DNA of 54,572 nucleotides, from NCBI GenBank assembly GCA_017442735.1, contig JAFRZE010000028.1, forward strand, positions 1 through 54,572, given 5' to 3'. This DNA comes from Bacillota bacterium. Its GTDB lineage: Bacteria > Bacillota > Clostridia > Lachnospirales > Bianqueaceae. The translations under genes were made by a program, and so were the position numbers. The notes under the pieces are model-generated. The model had not been told where the DNA came from. It searched no databases and saw only the letters and a list, made by a program, of their open reading frames with translations. Each line of letters begins with the position of its first letter. Positions within the stretch are counted from its first letter, which is position 1. This document shows, one piece after another, positions 50,972 to 54,572 of the stretch.

Positions 50972-51634
50972 CTACCCTTCTTTTCCTGAGATACTATTCT
51001 TCACTTCGACAACCATTTCAACAGGAACATTGATCAGTTTGGCAATCTCTTCTTCCTCTAATCCCTGTTTAGTCATATTAAAAATAATATTCCGCCGTAT
51101 TTCTTGAATTGCCTCCACTCTAGCCTTCGCCGCTGCAAGCTCCTTCTCTTCCTCGATCTTCATCTTCCAGGTATACATCTCTCTCCTCCACTTGGCGTCC
51201 TTCGACGCCCTCTTTACCGCACCATGTACATCGTTGGTAAATTTGTCCGTCGGAACATTCCTCAGAAGATACTCCAGAAAATGTCCCAGCCCACCCTGCA
51301 ATTGAACCGTCTTTTCCGTCGCGCATACAAACAGAGTTTCCGCTTCTGTCTGTAAGTTGATCTCCGGGTGCTCCCGACACATCGTTTCAAAACGATATAC
51401 CCGTTCATTTTTCTCAAAAGGATCAAACGGACAAATAAAAATCACATACGAACGACATAGAGCCTTGGATGATTCTCCCTTGTCCAGCAGATCAGAGTCT
51501 ACCATACTTTGGTAAAACCGCACTCTCTTCCCGTGATCCTTCTTGTTAGTCGTCTGCATCTCAATGTTGCAGACAATATCCTTCATCTTCGCATACACAT
51601 CGAGCCGAACGCCCCTGACAAAGCCACTTTGGCT
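50972..51634 (-). pseudogene. Rpn/PD-(D/E)XK nuclease-transposase remnant, N-terminus lost
   Basis: GVRLDVYAKMKDIVCNIEMQTTNKKDHGKRVRFYQSMVD is the core of the PDDEXK Rpn family (catalytic D, then ExQ), followed by SYVIFICPFDPF and a coiled C-terminal tail (EEKELAAAKARVEAIQEIRRN). The normal first about 40 residues are missing: the frame closes with TAA at 51635-51637 and there is no start codon with a ribosome binding site. Catalytic residues survive. The lost end abuts the palindromic element at 51754, which may have caused the truncation. Rpn proteins are recombination-promoting nucleases. Confidence 0.8.
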
Positions 51635-51753
51635 TTATCAAAACAGTTTCAAAAACCCAAACAGCCAGTTCAAGTCTGCGAAAAAATTTTTTACTTCCGG
51701 GGACTCGCCGCACTGATGGACTGGGAATTGCAAAAACCGCGGCCCACCTTCCC

Positions 51754-52047
51754 TTTTGGGGCGTTTAGCGTTTTTTCTCGTTCTGCCGCCCAAAATCCTT
51801 TGTGATTTCTGGGGTATTTATCAACTTGACGTGCTATCTTATCCAGAGATTGGAAAGGATTGTCTTTGAAGAAAGCTTCTCGCCCAATCGGACTCTTCAT
51901 TTCGTTGAAACCCTGGGTGAGATAGAAGCACGGAGACTCTTCTTGCCCAGCCTTTGGAGAAGATAGCTCGTCAATGTTGATGCGCCGCCCAATAATGCAA
52001 AAAAGTGCTGGGCGGTGAAGCTTAAAAATGCACTATTCGCCCCAAAG
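51754..52047. repeat. GGGGCG palindromic element, copy 2
   Basis: Outer arms TTTTGGGGCG (51754-51763) and CGCCCCAAAG (52038-52047). Same order of motifs as at 18853: TTTTTTCTCGT, GCCGCCCA (51785-51792), TTGACGTGCTATCTTATCC (to 51844). This copy also has an inverted second core (GATAGCTCGTCAATGTTGAT, to 51981), GCCGCCCA (51984-51991) and CTGGGCGG (52008-52015). It fills most of the 500 bp between the Rpn remnant and the J-like gene; no gene inside. Confidence 0.78.
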
Positions 52048-52137
52048 AATTGAGGCGGCCTCAAAGGTTGGGCTGGATAAGAAAAAACACGAAAATAAGC
52101 CCAAAACTCTTTTCAAATAATAAACGAAAAGGTCAGC

Positions 52138-52920
52138 TCATTCAATGTCGACATGAATCATTAATCCTCCGCACTGAAGCATCTGGAGTATCATGGCTGC
52201 CAGTTCTTTATGATACTTCTGATATGATTCCAGTTCGGCTTTCAGTTCCGCTGTTTTCCTTTCTGCCGCATCCTCATAATCCAGGTAGTAGCGCAAAACA
52301 TACGGCTCGGCATGGATAATGCTGTTGATTTCATTTTTAAGTTCGTCGATCTTCTCTTCTATATCCTGAACATCGATTCTCGTCTCATCCGAACCGAGTT
52401 CTTTTAAAGCTCTTTGAATCAGTACTTCCAGTTCGGAGAGTTCCTTTACATCGTTATGATGATAGGCGGTAAGAATCCGCTCCCAAAGCTCTTTCAGCTC
52501 ATCGGAGCTGTCCGTTTCCGGATAAATGTCCGGATGGATCCATTTGGCCAAACGCCTGTACAGGGTCTTTGCCTGCTGGACTTCATTCGGCGTCGGCGGA
52601 TCAGCCTCGTTGGCTGCCTCATTCTCTTTCAGCATCTGATCCAGATTGGCATAATAGACACGCATTTCCTTTTCCAGATAATCTTCCATCGCCGCCGAAT
52701 CGACGATACCCCCGTGATTCAGTGCATTCTGGTAATAGGCAATGATCTTCTGGCATTTGATGCACTCGGTCTTTTCCTCATAGACATCTGAGATCAGCTT
52801 CCCGAACAGCTGCTGATAGGCTGTCCAGATCCGTCCGATCTCCTTTTCGAGCTGATCCCGCTCCAGAAGGAGCGCCTCATATTCCTCATATAGTGAATCT
52901 GCGTTTTTGATAAGATCCAT
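52138..52920 (-). CDS. J-domain-like coiled-coil protein
   Basis: 260 residues. Coiled coil at 1-60, then a CxxC pair (ECIKCQK), then AKTLYRRLAKWIHPDIYPETDSSDELKELWERILTAYHHND near residues 117-158. The last is a DnaJ-like helix-HPD-helix segment, as in proteins that recruit DnaK. A second coiled coil follows. No Gly/Phe or zinc regions, so not DnaJ itself. Precedes, on the same transcript direction, nothing but the palindromic element; 47 bp after the nuclease-like gene, likely co-transcribed with it. Confidence 0.7.
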   Translation of the reverse strand: MDLIKNADSLYEEYEALLLERDQLEKEIGRIWTAYQQLFGKLISDVYEEKTECIKCQKIIAYYQNALNHGGIVDSAAMEDYLEKEMRVYYANLDQMLKENEAANEADPPTPNEVQQAKTLYRRLAKWIHPDIYPETDSSDELKELWERILTAYHHNDVKELSELEVLIQRALKELGSDETRIDVQDIEEKIDELKNEINSIIHAEPYVLRYYLDYEDAAERKTAELKAELESYQKYHKELAAMILQMLQCGGLMIHVDIE

Positions 52921-52967
52921 CACCTGATTTCCTCATATATCATTCGCATTAACTGTATTTTATTTCA

Positions 52968-54218
52968 TTATACCTCTGCTGGAATAATAAGTATAGTGCT
53001 AAGAAGTTTTCGAATGTTCTCATCTGTCGGTTCTGTATCGTATGGCCATTCCACCAGTCTGACCGAATGCTCCTGACAAAGCAGCTTTTTCTTCAGATCC
53101 AGTTCCTGCCTCTGATTATATCCTTCCTCACCACCAAAAAAATCAATGGAGCGGTAGTGTTGGACACCCTGATATTCGATCCCTGTCTGCAGCGATGGGA
53201 TATACAGATCCAGACTTTGTCTTCCAAGCCATTCCGACCGGTACTGATACAATGTATCCGGAAAGTGCTTTCGGATCACATGAAACAAAGTCAGTTCCTG
53301 TTTCCATTTGGGTTTAATAACACCTTCCGCTGTTAACCTCGTCCGTATTTTTGTCCGTTCAAGACGCCAGTTTGTCTGAATCCTGTCTTTTTCCTCATAG
53401 AGCGCAATATCCTGGTACCACCACTGGAATATCGGCATGATTTCTCTTGTCAGACATAGAAAGAATTCCAGTTCTGAGGAAAAATAGCCGCACTCAAGAA
53501 TATGTTCGATATTCCGCCGCACATAAACCGTCTTTACCGGATTATAACAAAAGGGAAGACTCCCCTGATACTTTGCGATCCGGTCCGGCAGATAGGGAGA
53601 ACGCAGGACGATATCGTCTTCCCAAAGATGTGTCTGATACCACTGAAAAGAATAATCATAAAGGGAATATCCGCCGAACAGTTCCTGAGAAGTGTTGGCA
53701 TACAACAGATGAAACATCAACATGACGTCATCTATCGCTCTTTTATCAAATACAGCGAGGAAGTGTACTGTTTCTTCATCCGGAAAAAGATTCCGGATCG
53801 GATAAAATGCTTCTGCTCTTTTACAGACTTCCGAAACAACGAAAAACTGCGAAACATAACTCTCCGGGAAAAGGAATAGTGCCTTGTGATCTGTATCAAA
53901 ACCGTCAAATTGATCCAGAAAAGCTTTCACATACCTGTTCTGAGAAACAGGCTCCGCTTCTTCGATCAAAGATTTCGTAGCATATCTATATGGGAGATCT
54001 GACAGGGAAAGCTGGACCAGGAAACGGTCATATTGTTTTTCAATATATTCTTCCCGGACATCTTCGAATCCATCCTGGTACGATTCATGTTCAGACAGCA
54101 GATCCTCCAGGGAAGAAAAGACTGTCATTTCATGATACTTGTCATATCTTTTCCAGAGCTTATTTAATCGATCATAGCCATAATCATTTGGCGGTTTCTG
54201 ATGAATGGGCGGGTACAT
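52968..54218 (-). CDS. Protein with C-terminal Vsr-like nuclease domain
   Basis: 416 residues. The last about 90 residues, QSLDLYIPSLQTGIEYQGVQHYRSIDFFGGEEGYNQRQELDLKKKLLCQEHSVRLVEWPY, carry D..IP....gIEYqG.QHy and ..D..K, the PD-(D/E)XK/Vsr-like endonuclease core. The first about 300 residues are helical and aromatic-rich with no family that I know. GGAGGAG 6 bp upstream of the ATG. Paired with the J-like gene. Could be a defence or DNA-repair effector (inference). Confidence 0.7.
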   Translation of the reverse strand: MYPPIHQKPPNDYGYDRLNKLWKRYDKYHEMTVFSSLEDLLSEHESYQDGFEDVREEYIEKQYDRFLVQLSLSDLPYRYATKSLIEEAEPVSQNRYVKAFLDQFDGFDTDHKALFLFPESYVSQFFVVSEVCKRAEAFYPIRNLFPDEETVHFLAVFDKRAIDDVMLMFHLLYANTSQELFGGYSLYDYSFQWYQTHLWEDDIVLRSPYLPDRIAKYQGSLPFCYNPVKTVYVRRNIEHILECGYFSSELEFFLCLTREIMPIFQWWYQDIALYEEKDRIQTNWRLERTKIRTRLTAEGVIKPKWKQELTLFHVIRKHFPDTLYQYRSEWLGRQSLDLYIPSLQTGIEYQGVQHYRSIDFFGGEEGYNQRQELDLKKKLLCQEHSVRLVEWPYDTEPTDENIRKLLSTILIIPAEV

Positions 54219-54369
54219 GCAACACTCCTCCTGAGGTTATGCTGCTATCTTAGCACATAATCTGTCCATGATCCCGGACTCAGAGACTCATTTCAATCAA
54301 AAAGTTACTGTTCAGAGGTCCGCCAAAACAACCCTCTCATAACCATATCTTACACGAATTATGCACCCC

Positions 54370-54404
54370 AAAAACCGCAGAAAATAGCCATTTCTTCGGT
54401 TTTT
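54370..54404. repeat. Subterminal inverted repeat of insertion sequence
   Basis: AAAAACCG and CGGTTTTT, extended by AGAAA/TTTCT with one mismatch. It lies upstream of the transposase start and could form an RNA hairpin that limits read-through translation. The left IS end is not certain; 54219-54369 holds no gene. Confidence 0.5.
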
Positions 54405-54417
54405 TCTCTTGCTTTTT

Positions 54418-54453
54418 GTATGGTTATGTGATATAATTATCACATAACCATAC
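54418..54453. promoter_or_regulatory. Perfect 16-bp palindrome before transposase
   Basis: GTATGGTTATGTGATA and its exact inverse around TAAT, ending 13 bp before the start codon. TATAATTAT within it can serve as -10. A related ATAACCATA word occurs at about 54334, perhaps part of the terminal repeat. Confidence 0.75.
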
Positions 54454-54466
54454 AGGAGGAATCAAG

Positions 54467-54572
54467 ATGGCAATCATCAAGCAATTCGACAAGCGTTCCG
54501 GCATTACATATGTCTATGATTCTAAATCTTTTTATGATAAAGAGAAAAAGTGCTCCCGCGCGAAGCGCGTCC
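54467..54572 (+). CDS. Transposase, N-terminal fragment (IS1634/IS4-like)
   Basis: 35 codons to the window edge: MAIIKQFDKRSGITYVYDSK, then SFYDKEKKCSRAKRV. This matches my recollection of the start of IS1634-type DDE transposases of Clostridia (KQ.DK.TG.TYVYES.SYWDKEK...R.KR). AGGAGGA precedes the ATG by 7 bp. The catalytic domain is outside the window, so completeness is unknown. Confidence 0.75.
   Translation, partial: MAIIKQFDKRSGITYVYDSKSFYDKEKKCSRAKRV

Overview
The window looks like the chromosome of an anaerobic Gram-positive bacterium of the class Clostridia (inference). GC content is moderate and genes are tightly packed, with strong Shine-Dalgarno sites. Typical Firmicutes families are present: a class M sirtuin with a zinc macrodomain, DUF2975 with its XRE partner, MATE, a MuiA-type DUF4139 protein, an Rpn-type transposase remnant, and ferredoxin-type aldo/keto reductases. 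I see no rRNA, tRNA, CRISPR array or prophage.

Layout. 1-530 is a non-coding array of 17-bp boxes. 528-3488 (minus) is an ADP-ribose module (zinc macrodomain, class M sirtuin) with a LamG-like protein and a broken alpha/beta hydrolase. 3560-4745 (plus) carries a nitroreductase and an HxlR regulator. 4752-11817 (minus) holds sugar-phosphate isomerase/epimerase-like TIM barrels, a gluzincin peptidase, a PatB-type lyase, a gene interrupted by an amber codon, and a 2H phosphoesterase. 12249-17082 (minus) is a four-gene flavin reductase operon with two membrane proteins. 17379-26991 carries MATE, flavoproteins, and a LysR regulator flanked by aldo/keto reductases and a flavodoxin; two matching palindromes at about -64 suggest one small redox regulon.

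27097-30786 (plus) encodes a large protein with an atypical kinase-like core and an HTH-Fic protein, separated by a 96-bp tandem hairpin array. 30764-35270 (minus) is a compact seven-gene run that begins with a low-molecular-weight tyrosine phosphatase whose P-loop has an in-frame TGA exactly where Cys is expected. 35353-38746 (plus) has a candidate small RNA and then a 1062-residue TIR-like plus MORN-repeat protein built from 426-bp super-repeats.

38828-54218 (minus) is an accessory-looking stretch: three paralogous helical-repeat proteins that start MGLF, a PH-domain protein, a toxin-antitoxin pair, DUF2975/XRE, three GNAT acetyltransferases across the window, a HydE-like radical SAM enzyme, an Rpn remnant, a J-domain-like protein and a nuclease-like protein. 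The window ends inside an insertion sequence whose transposase starts at 54467.

The most unusual global feature is seven intergenic inverted-repeat clusters, at about 206, 11990, 18853, 29461, 45063, 49089 and 51754. Each is made of tandem or nested short palindromes. Except for the 18853/51754 pair, which are copies of one element, every locus has its own core sequence. None fits a CRISPR, REP or integron pattern that I recognise.
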